In this document: positions 34,658 through 43,309 of the stretch, piece after piece
How the letters are laid out: each line of letters opens with the position of its first letter
How positions within the stretch are numbered: the first letter of the stretch is position 1
Origin: Gemmatimonadota bacterium
Lineage (GTDB): Bacteria > Gemmatimonadota > Gemmatimonadetes > Palauibacterales > KS3-K002
Reading direction: 5' to 3'
Length of the DNA stretch: 64,000 bases
Assembly (NCBI GenBank): GCA_020344215.1
Contig: CP070815.1
Location: 2,111,581-2,175,580 of the forward strand
Made by a program: the position numbers and the translations under genes
Notes under the pieces: model-generated
Told to the model about the DNA's origin: nothing
The model's database searches: none
The model's input: only the letters and a program-made list of their open reading frames with translations

Positions 34658-35815
34658 CTAGTCCTTGTCGGCGAAGAAGCGCTCGATCTCGTCCCACTGC
34701 GTCAGCGCGTCCTCGTAGCCGAGTTCCATGATGCGGCCGATGTAGCCCGACTCGAAGATGAGGTAGCTCAGCAGCTCGGAACCGCGCACGCGGTGGATAC
34801 CCAGGCCGCGCAGGACGAACCTGAGCGAGCGCGGCAGCTTGCCTCTGTAGTCCTCGGCCAGGGCCCCGAGGTCGCGCGACGGTCGAACGACAAACAGCTT
34901 GATCGGTCTCAAGCCGTCCGGGTTCGGGGCTCTCGGCGGCAATGCTTCGAGCAGGCGGTTGATGCGCTCCAACCGTTCGGCGTCGCCCTCCAGCGTGTCG
35001 AGGAAGATCGTGTTGAAGAGCGTGCCGATTATCTGCGCCGGTGGCGGGTAGCCGGTGGTTGCCAGGGCTCTGATCTCCTCCAGCGTCGGGGTGTGCCGAG
35101 TCGCGATTGCCAGCAGGCGCCCGGCGCCGAGATGGATGGCGGGCGCCAGCGGCGCGGCCTGGCGGATGCTGCCGTCGCCGTAGTACTCGCCGTCGACCCT
35201 GACCGCCGGGAAGACGAGTGGGATGGAGCCCGACGCCATTACGTGATCTACGCTGATCTTGGTGGGACGTCCGCAGCGGCGGACGCGCTCCCACGTTGGC
35301 GTCCCCTCGCCGCCCTGCACAAAGGTGACGGTCTGGCCCGTGGCGTAACGGGTCGCTGTGAGCCCGAGGGCGCGTAGACGCCCCTCCGCCACATTCATCT
35401 CGATCCCGTCGACTTGCAGCTGGGCCTCGAGGAACTCTCTCAGCGGGTTCGTGTCCACCAGGCCTTTCACCCTCGGGCCCAAAGAGGTTCCGCCACCTCC
35501 CAGCGTCCAAACCCAGCGGGCACCGCTCAGCCCCAGGGCGCTCAGGTTCGTGTCAAAAACGCGCTCGCTGGTCAGGCTCGTCCAGCAGTTGGCCAACGCC
35601 CCGAGGTCATCCGCAGGGCTCCCGCGGTGCCCTGCCAAGAAGGCGGCGTTGATGGCGCCGGCGGAGACGCCGACGATGATCGGGAAGCTTACCTCCGGCG
35701 CCTTCTCGGCCAGGTAAGAGAGCACGCCGACTTGGTAGGCGGCTCGCGCACCGCCGCCCGACAGGACCAGTCCGTTCAAGGCGCCGGCGTGCGCCGCTCG
35801 ACGATTGGCTCGCAT
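34658..35815 (-). CDS. Patatin-like phospholipase
   Basis: Acyl hydrolase of 385 residues with a Ser-Asp dyad. The oxyanion loop SGGGARAAYQVG (about 19-30), nucleophile elbow GVSAGA (GxSxG, about 49-54) and the DGS/DG motif GDGSIRQAAP (about 206-215) are intact. There is no signal peptide, so it is probably cytoplasmic or peripheral. The C-terminal third (about 260-385) is less typical and may bind membranes or partners. Divergent from the SixA-kinase gene across 168 bases. Confidence 0.92.
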   Translation of the reverse strand: MRANRRAAHAGALNGLVLSGGGARAAYQVGVLSYLAEKAPEVSFPIIVGVSAGAINAAFLAGHRGSPADDLGALANCWTSLTSERVFDTNLSALGLSGARWVWTLGGGGTSLGPRVKGLVDTNPLREFLEAQLQVDGIEMNVAEGRLRALGLTATRYATGQTVTFVQGGEGTPTWERVRRCGRPTKISVDHVMASGSIPLVFPAVRVDGEYYGDGSIRQAAPLAPAIHLGAGRLLAIATRHTPTLEEIRALATTGYPPPAQIIGTLFNTIFLDTLEGDAERLERINRLLEALPPRAPNPDGLRPIKLFVVRPSRDLGALAEDYRGKLPRSLRFVLRGLGIHRVRGSELLSYLIFESGYIGRIMELGYEDALTQWDEIERFFADKD

Positions 35816-35983
35816 TCAGTCCACGGTCTTGAGCTGGTTGGGAGGCGGAATCTGAGACGCGGCGGCCGCGAAAACAAGGTTACCACGGAGGTACCGCCAG
35901 ACGGAGGCGTCGACAGGCCGCCCGCTCCCGGATATGTTGGGGCGTCCCCGAGTCGACGGGCGAGCTCTTCAGAAGGAGCGTCT

Positions 35984-37207
35984 GTGCACCTCTACCTGGT
36001 TCGCCACGGCGAGGCAAAGCCTAAAGAGCAGGACCCGAACCGGCCGCTCACCAAGGCCGGTGCCACGACGGCGCGCCGCGTCGCCGCCTTTCTGGGTAGA
36101 AGCGGTCTATCGGTCGGCGGCATCCACCACAGCACGAAGCTGCGGGCCCGCCAGACTGCGGAGATTCTGGCGGCGAGCGGTGGCATCGCGGCGCCGGTCA
36201 CCCAGGTGCCCAACCTCGAGCCGCTGGCCGATGTCGAGGGGCTCGCCGAGTCGCTTTCCCGGGCCGCGACGGATCTCATGCTCGTGGGCCATCTGCCCCA
36301 TCTGGGCCGTCTGGCCTCGCGCCTTGTGACCGGGGATGTTGAGCGTGAGGTCGTCTCGTTCCCTGAATGCGGGGTGCTCTGCCTGAGGCGGAGGCCGGGG
36401 AGCGCCAGTTCAGAGGGTGCCGCGCTCTGGACGGTTTGCTGGATGCTCGATCCAACCTTGCTCCCCAACGCAGACCTCGGCACGTCGAGCCGCGCCGCCT
36501 CTCAGGGCCGACTCGCCGCCGCCCTGAGTCATGAGTTGAACAACCCCCTCGCGGTGCTGGCGAGCAGCAGTCAGATGATGGAGTGTCTGCTGGGCGGCAT
36601 CGCGAGTAAGCATCCGGACCCGGACGCGATAGCCCTTTTGCTCACCGATGCAAGAGACGCCGCCGCGATGGCGCGGCGAGCTATGCAGCGCATCTCGCGC
36701 CTGGTCGAGCGCTTCGAACGACTCATACATCTGGATGTGGACGCGGCCGCGCGGCGCCCAGTCGATGTCAACGCGCTTCTCGATGACGCGGTGAGTGTAA
36801 TGTCGGTTGGCTGGGGCACCCGAATACGCGTGGTCAAGGACTATTCCAGCCTGCCGAAGGTGATGGGCCACCCCGCCGGTCTCAGCGAAGTGTTCGAAGA
36901 CCTCCTCGACAACGCGGCCACGGCTATCGCGGCAGAAGGGGAGATCCGGCTGACGACCCGACTCGATAAGGGTCACGTGTGGGTCTCGATTGCGGACACC
37001 GGGCGTGGCATCGAGTTGGAGCAGCTGGGCCGGATATTCGAGCCGAGCTTCCGCGTGAAGGACGGTCGGGTGGCGACGTCCTGGGGCCTCTACACCTGGC
37101 GTCAGATCATCCAAGAACACGGCGGCGAGTTCTCGGTCAGCAGTGAGCCGAAACGAGGTACTGTGGTAGAGATCTCCCTGCCCGCCGGCGTCGCGGAGTC
37201 TAGCTGA
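35984..37207 (+). CDS. SixA phosphohistidine phosphatase-histidine kinase fusion
   Basis: A 407-residue soluble fusion. Residues 1-150 are a SixA-type histidine phosphatase with the RHG motif (His8) and the second catalytic histidine in GHLPHLG (His103). Residues 170-405 are a histidine kinase with H-box SHELNNPLA (phosphoacceptor His183), N-box Asn310, and G1 box DTGRG (338-342). The G2 box is degenerate (TSWGLY instead of a GxGLGL run). Start GTG 35984 follows AAGGAG by 7 bases and begins exactly at the SixA fold. SixA enzymes dephosphorylate phosphohistidine, so this protein may both make and erase its own signal. First gene of an apparent five-gene operon. Confidence 0.88.
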   Translation: MHLYLVRHGEAKPKEQDPNRPLTKAGATTARRVAAFLGRSGLSVGGIHHSTKLRARQTAEILAASGGIAAPVTQVPNLEPLADVEGLAESLSRAATDLMLVGHLPHLGRLASRLVTGDVEREVVSFPECGVLCLRRRPGSASSEGAALWTVCWMLDPTLLPNADLGTSSRAASQGRLAAALSHELNNPLAVLASSSQMMECLLGGIASKHPDPDAIALLLTDARDAAAMARRAMQRISRLVERFERLIHLDVDAAARRPVDVNALLDDAVSVMSVGWGTRIRVVKDYSSLPKVMGHPAGLSEVFEDLLDNAATAIAAEGEIRLTTRLDKGHVWVSIADTGRGIELEQLGRIFEPSFRVKDGRVATSWGLYTWRQIIQEHGGEFSVSSEPKRGTVVEISLPAGVAESS

Positions 37208-37273
37208 CGGCGCACCAGCGCATATCTTACAGGGCATCACTGGGCAAGCTTGGGAATCCCGAGGGTAGGTTTA

Positions 37274-40200
37274 ATGCGTGCTCTCCACAGACTGTCATTT
37301 AGACTGTCTCAGATCGAGCGTGGCGAGCTGATCAAGGCCTTCGCGATGGCCGGGCTCTACTTTCTGGTCATCAGCACCATCGGCATCCTCAGGCCCATCC
37401 GGAACGCCTTCGCCTTGGACGGCCTTGCGGACACCCAGTACTACAAGGTCTACATGGTGAGCGCGGCGGTAATCCTGTTCGTCATCCCCTACAACCGGTT
37501 GGCGAACCGGATACCGTGGCGCAGCCTGATCCCCGGCGTCGCGCTCGTGTTCGCGCTCGGCCTCGTGGTGTTTCGCACTCTCTATGTCGAGCAGAGCACC
37601 GCCATCGGCATGGCTTTCTACGGTTTCTACGACATGTACGCCGCGGTCATGGTGACCCAGTTCTTCATGGCCACGCAGCTCTTCTTCACGACCAGGGATG
37701 CGAAGCGCCTGTATCCCTTCGCCATCGCCGGTGGCTCGATCGGCGCGGTTGTCGGTTCGGCCATCACCGGGTTCTTCGGCGAGATTGTGGGCTTACCCAA
37801 CCTCCTGTTGGTGGCGGCGGGGATCGTGGTCGTGTTCGCGCTGACGATCCCCTTGGTCTGGGCGAGCCAGGCGCGAGCGGACTCGCGGCCGCCGCGCAGT
37901 CAAGAGGAACTGACGGCCGGCGAATTCATCACGATCTTCCGCAACAAGCACGTGCAGCTCATTGCGGGAGCCGTGCTGCTGACGGTTCTGGTCAAGACGC
38001 TGGTCGATTACCAGTTCAACGAGATCACCAGAGAGACGTTCGTCACCCGCGATGCCGTCGGCGCCTTCCAGGGGAAGTTCTTTGCTGCGACCCAGTGGCT
38101 TCCGATCGTCGTGCTGGCGACGCTACGTCCACTGCTCTATCGCTGGGGTGTCGGTCTGGTCGTTCTTATCCTGCCAGTGGTTCTGCTCTCCGCGAATCTG
38201 GCGCTCGCCTTGACGTGGAGTATCGTAGCGGCCGTCGTCGCGAAGGCCGGCGATTCTTCGTTCCGCTATTCCGCGGAACGTGCCGGGCGCGAGATCCTCT
38301 ATGTTCCGCTGCCTGAAGACATCAAGCTCAAGGCGAAGGCGTACATCGACATGGCGGTGGAGAAGGGGCTCGGCAAACTTCTGTCCGGGTTCCTCATCTT
38401 CGCAGTCCTGTTCGTGATCGACTATCGGATGGTCGGGTACTTCGGTGTGGCGCTCGGCGCGATCTGGGTAGCTGTGGCAGTCGCGGTGCGGGCCGAGTAC
38501 GTCCGTACCTTGGCGCGATCCATTCAGGGCCGCTTCGCCAGCTTCGATGGCATCTTCGCTTCCATGGCCGACGCGAGTACGATGCCGGTGGTCCAAGGTG
38601 CACTGCGGGGTGACGATGCGCGTGGTATCGCGTTCGCCCTCGAATTGGTGGACCAGGCCGACGCGGCCAGCGCACGCCATCTGGTCGACGATCTTCACGG
38701 ACTGTTGTCCAACTCGAGCCCACATATCCGTGAGCGGGCGTTGGCGGCCCTCGTGTCCTTCCCGGACGACGTCGATGCACAGCGGGTCCAGGATCTGGTG
38801 GAAGATCCGGACGAGAGGGTGCGCGTCGCTGCGGTTCGCGCGCTGTGCCGCGTCGGGAAGTCGGATCCCGAGCACGTGCTGAAGTCACTGCTCGACTCGG
38901 ATGAACGGAGCGTGCGCCTTGCCGCCCTCGCCTGTATAGGTGAGAGGGAGGTGGAACCGTGTCGCAGCGGCGTGGTTAGCGGGGCCTACGTCGATCAGCT
39001 CATCGCTGAGGCGCAGCGAGATGGCGTCGATGCGCGAGTCGAGTTGGCGCTCGCTCTTCTGGCGCTGGGCGACGACCCGCGCGTGCCGGATGCTCTCGGC
39101 CCGCTGTTGCGAGATCCCCAGCCGAGGGTAGCCGAAGCGGCGCTGCGAACCGCGGGCCACCTGGGCCAGCGCGAGTTCTTCCCCAGGTTGATCGCGGCCC
39201 TTGGCTCGGCGAGCACCCGCGAAGCGGCACGCGAAGCTCTGGTGATACTGGGCGAGCGCGTCGAGGGGATGCTCTCCGACTATCTGGCGGATCCTTCCGC
39301 GGGGCGGGCGGTTCGCCGCAATATCCCCGGGGTCCTGGCCCGAATCCCGGCACAGGGTACCGTAGATGACCTGTTGCGCTTCCTGGCGTCACGCCCGGCC
39401 GATCGTCTGCTGCGCTACCGGACGCTCAAGGCGCTTAACAGCCTCCGGGTACGCAATCCGGACCTGAAGTTCGCGGCGGAGCCCGTGATGCAGGCGTTGG
39501 CGGGCGAGGTCGAGTCGGGCGCCCGCTACGCCAGCGCCGATCTGGCGTTCGGGCGGCTCGATCTGGCAGGACCTGCGATGGAGCTGTTGCGGCGCTCACT
39601 TTCGGACGCCTGGTCCAGCGGCCGCGAATCCGTCTTCCGCTTGCTCCACCTGCTGTATCCGCCGAAAGAGATCTACCGCGCATATATGACCATCGAGGGC
39701 GGGAGCTCAGCCGCCCGTGCCAACGCGTTCGAGTGGCTGGAGCGGACGGTGGGTCACCACCTGTTCGTGCGCATGGTGCCCGCGATTCAGGAGGGGGCAG
39801 GTCGGGGAAGTCACCGCGAGCTGCGTGAAGTGCTGACCGATCTCATGGGCGGTGACGATGTCTGGCTGGCCAGCTGCGCCACCTGGGCCGCGTTCGAGCT
39901 ACGGGATCCGTGGGTGCGGGAAGAGCTGCAGCGGGCTCGAAGATCGGGGAGCACCGAGTTGAGTTATCTGGCGGAACGCGCGCTGGCGCGCCTGGACTCG
40001 GAGGACCAAGGGACACAGCCGGAGAGCAGCGAGATGAATCTCATCGAGAAGGTGTTTCTGCTCCAGCAGGTTGACCTGCTGAGCGACGCCCGGGCCGAGG
40101 AGCTGGCGCAGCTGGCTTCGATTGCCGAGGAGATCGAGGTGAAGCCGGGCAGCGTCCTCCTGCGGCAGGACGAGCCGACCGAGGCGATGTACGTTGTGAT

Positions 40201-40444
40201 TCGCGGCGCCGTCGAGCTTCGCCGTGCCGATGAACAGGTTCTCACAGCCCAGGAGGGCACGGCATTCGGGACCTGGGCGCTGATCGACGAGTCGCCCAGC
40301 GTGGTCGAAGCGACTGTCGTGAAGACGAGCGAGTTGCTGCGGATCACGAGAGAGGACTTCTACGATCTACTTGCTGACCACAGGGAACTGGTCCGTGGCC
40401 TACTTAAGGGTCTGGCCCGGCGCGTGAGAAGTCTGGTGAAGTAG
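37274..40444 (+). CDS. ATP/ADP-translocase-like membrane protein fused to HEAT repeats and a cyclic-nucleotide-binding domain
   Basis: A 1056-residue multi-domain protein. Residues 1-430 form about 12 membrane helices resembling Npt1/Npt2-type nucleotide transporters (for example the ILRPIRNAFALD region and the TRDAKRLYPFAIAGGSIG segment). Residues 440-900 are HEAT-like alpha repeats with DERVR-type units. The C-terminal 120 residues fit a cyclic-nucleotide-binding (CAP-like) fold, with LRQDEPTEAMYVVIRGAVEL and FGTWALIDESP. ATG 37274 sits after AGGGTAGG. Located between a kinase and a receiver gene, so it may be the membrane input or output module of that pathway. Confidence 0.85.
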   Translation: MRALHRLSFRLSQIERGELIKAFAMAGLYFLVISTIGILRPIRNAFALDGLADTQYYKVYMVSAAVILFVIPYNRLANRIPWRSLIPGVALVFALGLVVFRTLYVEQSTAIGMAFYGFYDMYAAVMVTQFFMATQLFFTTRDAKRLYPFAIAGGSIGAVVGSAITGFFGEIVGLPNLLLVAAGIVVVFALTIPLVWASQARADSRPPRSQEELTAGEFITIFRNKHVQLIAGAVLLTVLVKTLVDYQFNEITRETFVTRDAVGAFQGKFFAATQWLPIVVLATLRPLLYRWGVGLVVLILPVVLLSANLALALTWSIVAAVVAKAGDSSFRYSAERAGREILYVPLPEDIKLKAKAYIDMAVEKGLGKLLSGFLIFAVLFVIDYRMVGYFGVALGAIWVAVAVAVRAEYVRTLARSIQGRFASFDGIFASMADASTMPVVQGALRGDDARGIAFALELVDQADAASARHLVDDLHGLLSNSSPHIRERALAALVSFPDDVDAQRVQDLVEDPDERVRVAAVRALCRVGKSDPEHVLKSLLDSDERSVRLAALACIGEREVEPCRSGVVSGAYVDQLIAEAQRDGVDARVELALALLALGDDPRVPDALGPLLRDPQPRVAEAALRTAGHLGQREFFPRLIAALGSASTREAAREALVILGERVEGMLSDYLADPSAGRAVRRNIPGVLARIPAQGTVDDLLRFLASRPADRLLRYRTLKALNSLRVRNPDLKFAAEPVMQALAGEVESGARYASADLAFGRLDLAGPAMELLRRSLSDAWSSGRESVFRLLHLLYPPKEIYRAYMTIEGGSSAARANAFEWLERTVGHHLFVRMVPAIQEGAGRGSHRELREVLTDLMGGDDVWLASCATWAAFELRDPWVREELQRARRSGSTELSYLAERALARLDSEDQGTQPESSEMNLIEKVFLLQQVDLLSDARAEELAQLASIAEEIEVKPGSVLLRQDEPTEAMYVVIRGAVELRRADEQVLTAQEGTAFGTWALIDESPSVVEATVVKTSELLRITREDFYDLLADHRELVRGLLKGLARRVRSLVK

Positions 40445-40464
40445 CCTTATCGGTGGAGATATCG

Positions 40465-40941
40465 ATGTCTGAAAAGAACACGACGGTATTGATCGTTGAT
40501 GATGAGGAGATGGTCACGACTGCGTTGCGGAGCTTCCTCCAACTTGAGACGTCGTACCGCGTATTGACGTTCAATTCACCGCTGGAAGCGCTTGAGAGCA
40601 CGGACCTCGAGTGGATCGATGTGGTTGTAGCCGACTTCATGATGCCGGAGATGGACGGCATCACGTTTCTGAAAGCGGTGAGGGAGAGGCGCCCGGAAGT
40701 GACGCGCATCCTGCTAACCGGTTATGCCGACAAGGAGAACGCGATCCGCGCCATCAACGAAGCGGGACTTTACTACTACCTCGAGAAGCCCTGGGACAAT
40801 GATCACCTGCAGCTCGTCCTCCGTAACGGGGCCGAGCGGACAGCACTGTTCAGGGAACTTGACGCAAAGGTCAGCGAGCTAGAGTCTGCGCACGACGATC
40901 TTGCCGGGATTCGCGAGCGGTTGATCCGGGCGTTGCTATGA
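40465..40941 (+). CDS. Stand-alone response regulator receiver with coiled-coil tail
   Basis: A CheY-like receiver (158 residues) with the acidic pocket VDDEE (11-15), phosphoacceptor Asp57 in VVADFMMPEMDG, the Thr in LLTGYAD and the Lys in LEKPW. The last 35 residues form a coiled coil (ELDAKVSELESAHDD). No DNA-binding output domain is present. ATG 40465 is preceded by GGAG. Its stop overlaps the next kinase by 4 bases, so the pair may be a split hybrid kinase. Likely phosphorylated by the kinase at 40938, the SixA-kinase at 35984, or both. Confidence 0.92.
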   Translation: MSEKNTTVLIVDDEEMVTTALRSFLQLETSYRVLTFNSPLEALESTDLEWIDVVVADFMMPEMDGITFLKAVRERRPEVTRILLTGYADKENAIRAINEAGLYYYLEKPWDNDHLQLVLRNGAERTALFRELDAKVSELESAHDDLAGIRERLIRALL

Positions 40942-41690
40942 CCGAGCACGAACGTGGCTCACTGCAAGAGCTGATGGCAGGTTTGGCACACGAGCTCTAC
41001 ACACCGCTTGGTGCCATCCGCAGCAATCGCGATGTGCTGCAGCGGGTGATCGCTCGCCTATCCGACATCCTAGCCGACGAGGCTGTGGAAGAGGATGAGG
41101 TCGAGCAGATCCGCGGCCTGGTCAAGACGCTGGATGAGGTGGTCGAGGTCGACCAGCTTGCCGTCGATATGATCACCGACCTGGTGGCCAGCGTACGCGA
41201 CCACGGACGCACGGACGAGGCGATCAAGCGTAGCGTGGACCTCCACGAAGGGTTGGAGAGCACGCTGTTGCTGCTGGGTCACGAGTTGAAGCATCGCATC
41301 GAGGTCGTCAAGGAATACAGCGACCTTCCACGGGTCGAGTGCTTCCCGAGCCAACTGAACCAGGTGTTCACAAACCTGCTGCTAAACGCCAGCCAGGCGA
41401 TCGCTGACGAAGGGACGATCACGATCCGCAGCTACGCCGCTGCTGGCGACGTTGTGGTCGAGATCAGCGACACGGGCTCAGGGATCGCACCGCAGGACCT
41501 CGAGCGGGTCTTCGACGTGGGGTTCACGACAAAGCCGACGCCGTCAGGTATCGGGCTCGGTTTGGGAATCTGCAGGGAGATCGTCGAGCGACAGGGCGGC
41601 AGAATCGAGGTCGAGAGCAGGGTGGGCGAGGGCTCGACGTTTAGGGTCATTCTGCCCGTCGGGGCGGGGGAGGCATCGGCGGCTCGCTGA
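40938..41690 (+). CDS. Soluble histidine kinase without sensor domain
   Basis: A 250-residue kinase made of only the HisKA-like dimerisation and HATPase domains. The phosphoacceptor is His18 in AGLAHELYTPLGA. The N-box is in NQVFTNLLLNASQAI, G1 box DTGSGI and an intact G2 box (SGIGLGLGICREIV). The lack of a sensor and the 4-base overlap with the receiver upstream suggest that its input comes from the receiver or from the membrane HEAT/CNB protein. It resembles the kinase half of the SixA fusion 3.7 kb upstream. Confidence 0.92.
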   Translation: MTEHERGSLQELMAGLAHELYTPLGAIRSNRDVLQRVIARLSDILADEAVEEDEVEQIRGLVKTLDEVVEVDQLAVDMITDLVASVRDHGRTDEAIKRSVDLHEGLESTLLLLGHELKHRIEVVKEYSDLPRVECFPSQLNQVFTNLLLNASQAIADEGTITIRSYAAAGDVVVEISDTGSGIAPQDLERVFDVGFTTKPTPSGIGLGLGICREIVERQGGRIEVESRVGEGSTFRVILPVGAGEASAAR

Positions 41691-42517
41691 TGAAGATCGG
41701 AGAACTCAACTTCCAGCCCATCCGCGTTCTTTACAACAAGGTTGAGGACGAGGCGCTGCGAGGTGGCAGGCGAACCATCTGGGGCGATCTCACGCCGCGG
41801 CCGGGAGGTCTGGAGCGAGCGGAGCACGACCAGGTTCCGTACACCTACGGATTGTTCATTCAATCGAAGGATGGAAGAGCGACGGACGGACTCGAGGGCG
41901 GCGTGGGCCGGATGGCGGGTCAGCCGGCCGATCGCTTCGGCCAGTTCGAGCTGCGAGTGAGTGTGGACGCCTTCCTGGTCGGCGCGGCGACGCTGCGCGC
42001 CGATCGTACGATAGGCGCGCCTCTCGAGAGAGAGCTGATCGAGCGACGCAAGAAGGTGAAGGGCAACGCGGCTCCGCTCAACGTGTTCTTCTCGGCTACC
42101 GGTAACTTCCCGCCCGAGTCGCCGGTCTTCCGCGAGCCTTCGATCCGGACGGCGCTGTTCGTAACGGAGACCGCCGAAGCGCGGGTGGGTGAGCTCAAGA
42201 AGCTGACCCCGGACGTGGTCGTGGTCGGTTCGGAGTCTCCGCTGCGCGAGACTTGGACCGAGCTGTGGCGACGCGGGATAACCAGCATCGGCTTCGAGGG
42301 TGGGCCGACGCTCATGGGGCTCGCGCTCCGCGAGGGCTTGGTGCACGAGCTGCTTCTCACGCACTCGCCGCTGCTGCTGGGCGGCACGGGGCCCAGCCTG
42401 TCAGCGATCGTCGAGCCGCTGGAAGGGATACGAAGCGAGTTGGTGTTCCTGGGGCTGGACGAGTCGTCCAATCTGATTTTCGAGCGGAGCGTGCTGATCT
42501 ACGAGGATAAGGGCTGA
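41690..42517 (+). CDS. RibD C-terminal-domain (dihydrofolate reductase-fold) reductase
   Basis: A 275-residue protein whose main part (about 50-270) matches RibD_C, the NADPH-dependent pyrimidine reductase domain of riboflavin synthesis, without the deaminase domain. FEGGPTLMGLAL (about 203-214) is the diagnostic strand/helix, with SVDAFLVGAATLRADR upstream. The first 45 residues are unusual. ATG 41690 overlaps the kinase stop (TGATG). Stand-alone RibD_C proteins act in varied reductions, so a riboflavin role is not certain. Its presence in a two-component operon is odd. Confidence 0.85.
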   Translation: MKIGELNFQPIRVLYNKVEDEALRGGRRTIWGDLTPRPGGLERAEHDQVPYTYGLFIQSKDGRATDGLEGGVGRMAGQPADRFGQFELRVSVDAFLVGAATLRADRTIGAPLERELIERRKKVKGNAAPLNVFFSATGNFPPESPVFREPSIRTALFVTETAEARVGELKKLTPDVVVVGSESPLRETWTELWRRGITSIGFEGGPTLMGLALREGLVHELLLTHSPLLLGGTGPSLSAIVEPLEGIRSELVFLGLDESSNLIFERSVLIYEDKG

Positions 42518-42530
42518 GTCCTGGGCGAGC

Positions 42531-43163
42531 TCAGCGGCGCGCCTGCACGCTGATCAGCTGCCACTCGTCGCCACGCCGTTCGAACGTCATCCGAACATTG
42601 AGCCGCACGCTCCTCTGCTCGGAAGTACGTCTGAGCCGGTAGTCCATCGTCTGGCTTATCAGTGCGTCGGCCGTCCCATCGTGGACGTCGATCGCTCGAG
42701 GGTCCATGGTCACCCGGAGCTGATCGGTCCGATCGAACCAGATCTCCAGGTACCTGAGGTCCTCGGCCGGCATCGCGCCGCCGTAGACCTCCTCCACACG
42801 CCGGAGATCTTCCGCCTCCAGAGCCTGGCGATAGGCGTCCAACACAGTCGCGATCGCGGCGCCGGCGACCCTCACCGGGCTCTCGAGGGCGGGTGCGGGG
42901 GGTATGGCGCCGGGGGCCTCGTCAGGCGTCAAGGTAGCCGGCGGCCCGGCTTCGCCGGCGGCGAGGCGCCTCATTTCGCCTCTGAGGGCCTGTATCTCGG
43001 CCATCAGAGCCCGATGCTCCTCGCGGAGGTTGGCCAGCTCCTCCCGTACATTCTCCTCCGGGGTCATCGGCGCGCAGGCACCGAGGAACGCAGCCGTCAT
43101 CGCGAGGGCCGCCACAATACGGGCGGGCCGGAGAGATCGGGTGGTAACGCATGCGCTTCTCAC
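42531..43163 (-). CDS. Putative lipoprotein with coiled coil and NTF2-like domain
   Basis: A 210-residue exported protein with an N-terminal signal ending in lipobox LGAC (Cys30). A coiled coil with heptads (EELANLREEHRALMAEIQALR, about 37-57), a Pro/Ala linker and a C-terminal domain (about 100-210) with an SnoaL/NTF2-like alternation of strands follow. No enzyme motif recognised. It is convergent with the RibD_C gene and lies downstream of the hcr genes; no functional link is shown. Confidence 0.7.
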   Translation of the reverse strand: MRSACVTTRSLRPARIVAALAMTAAFLGACAPMTPEENVREELANLREEHRALMAEIQALRGEMRRLAAGEAGPPATLTPDEAPGAIPPAPALESPVRVAGAAIATVLDAYRQALEAEDLRRVEEVYGGAMPAEDLRYLEIWFDRTDQLRVTMDPRAIDVHDGTADALISQTMDYRLRRTSEQRSVRLNVRMTFERRGDEWQLISVQARR

Positions 43164-43309
43164 GGTGCTTCGCTCAGGCTCTCTTCGCGGTGAACTCGAG
43201 CGGACCTCTCAGGTCCGCGCTTCCTCTATCCGTGTGACGCGGCAGGCCGCCCGGACGTTAAACTGCAGCGCGGCTGGCACCTGCGAAAGAGTCTGTGCGT
43301 GATTCAGAC

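Noticed and set aside
35414..35983. 190-residue N-terminal extension of the SixA-kinase protein
   Set aside because: Antisense to the patatin gene and the divergent promoter region, with no motif; GTG 35984 has a strong ribosome-binding site at the domain boundary.
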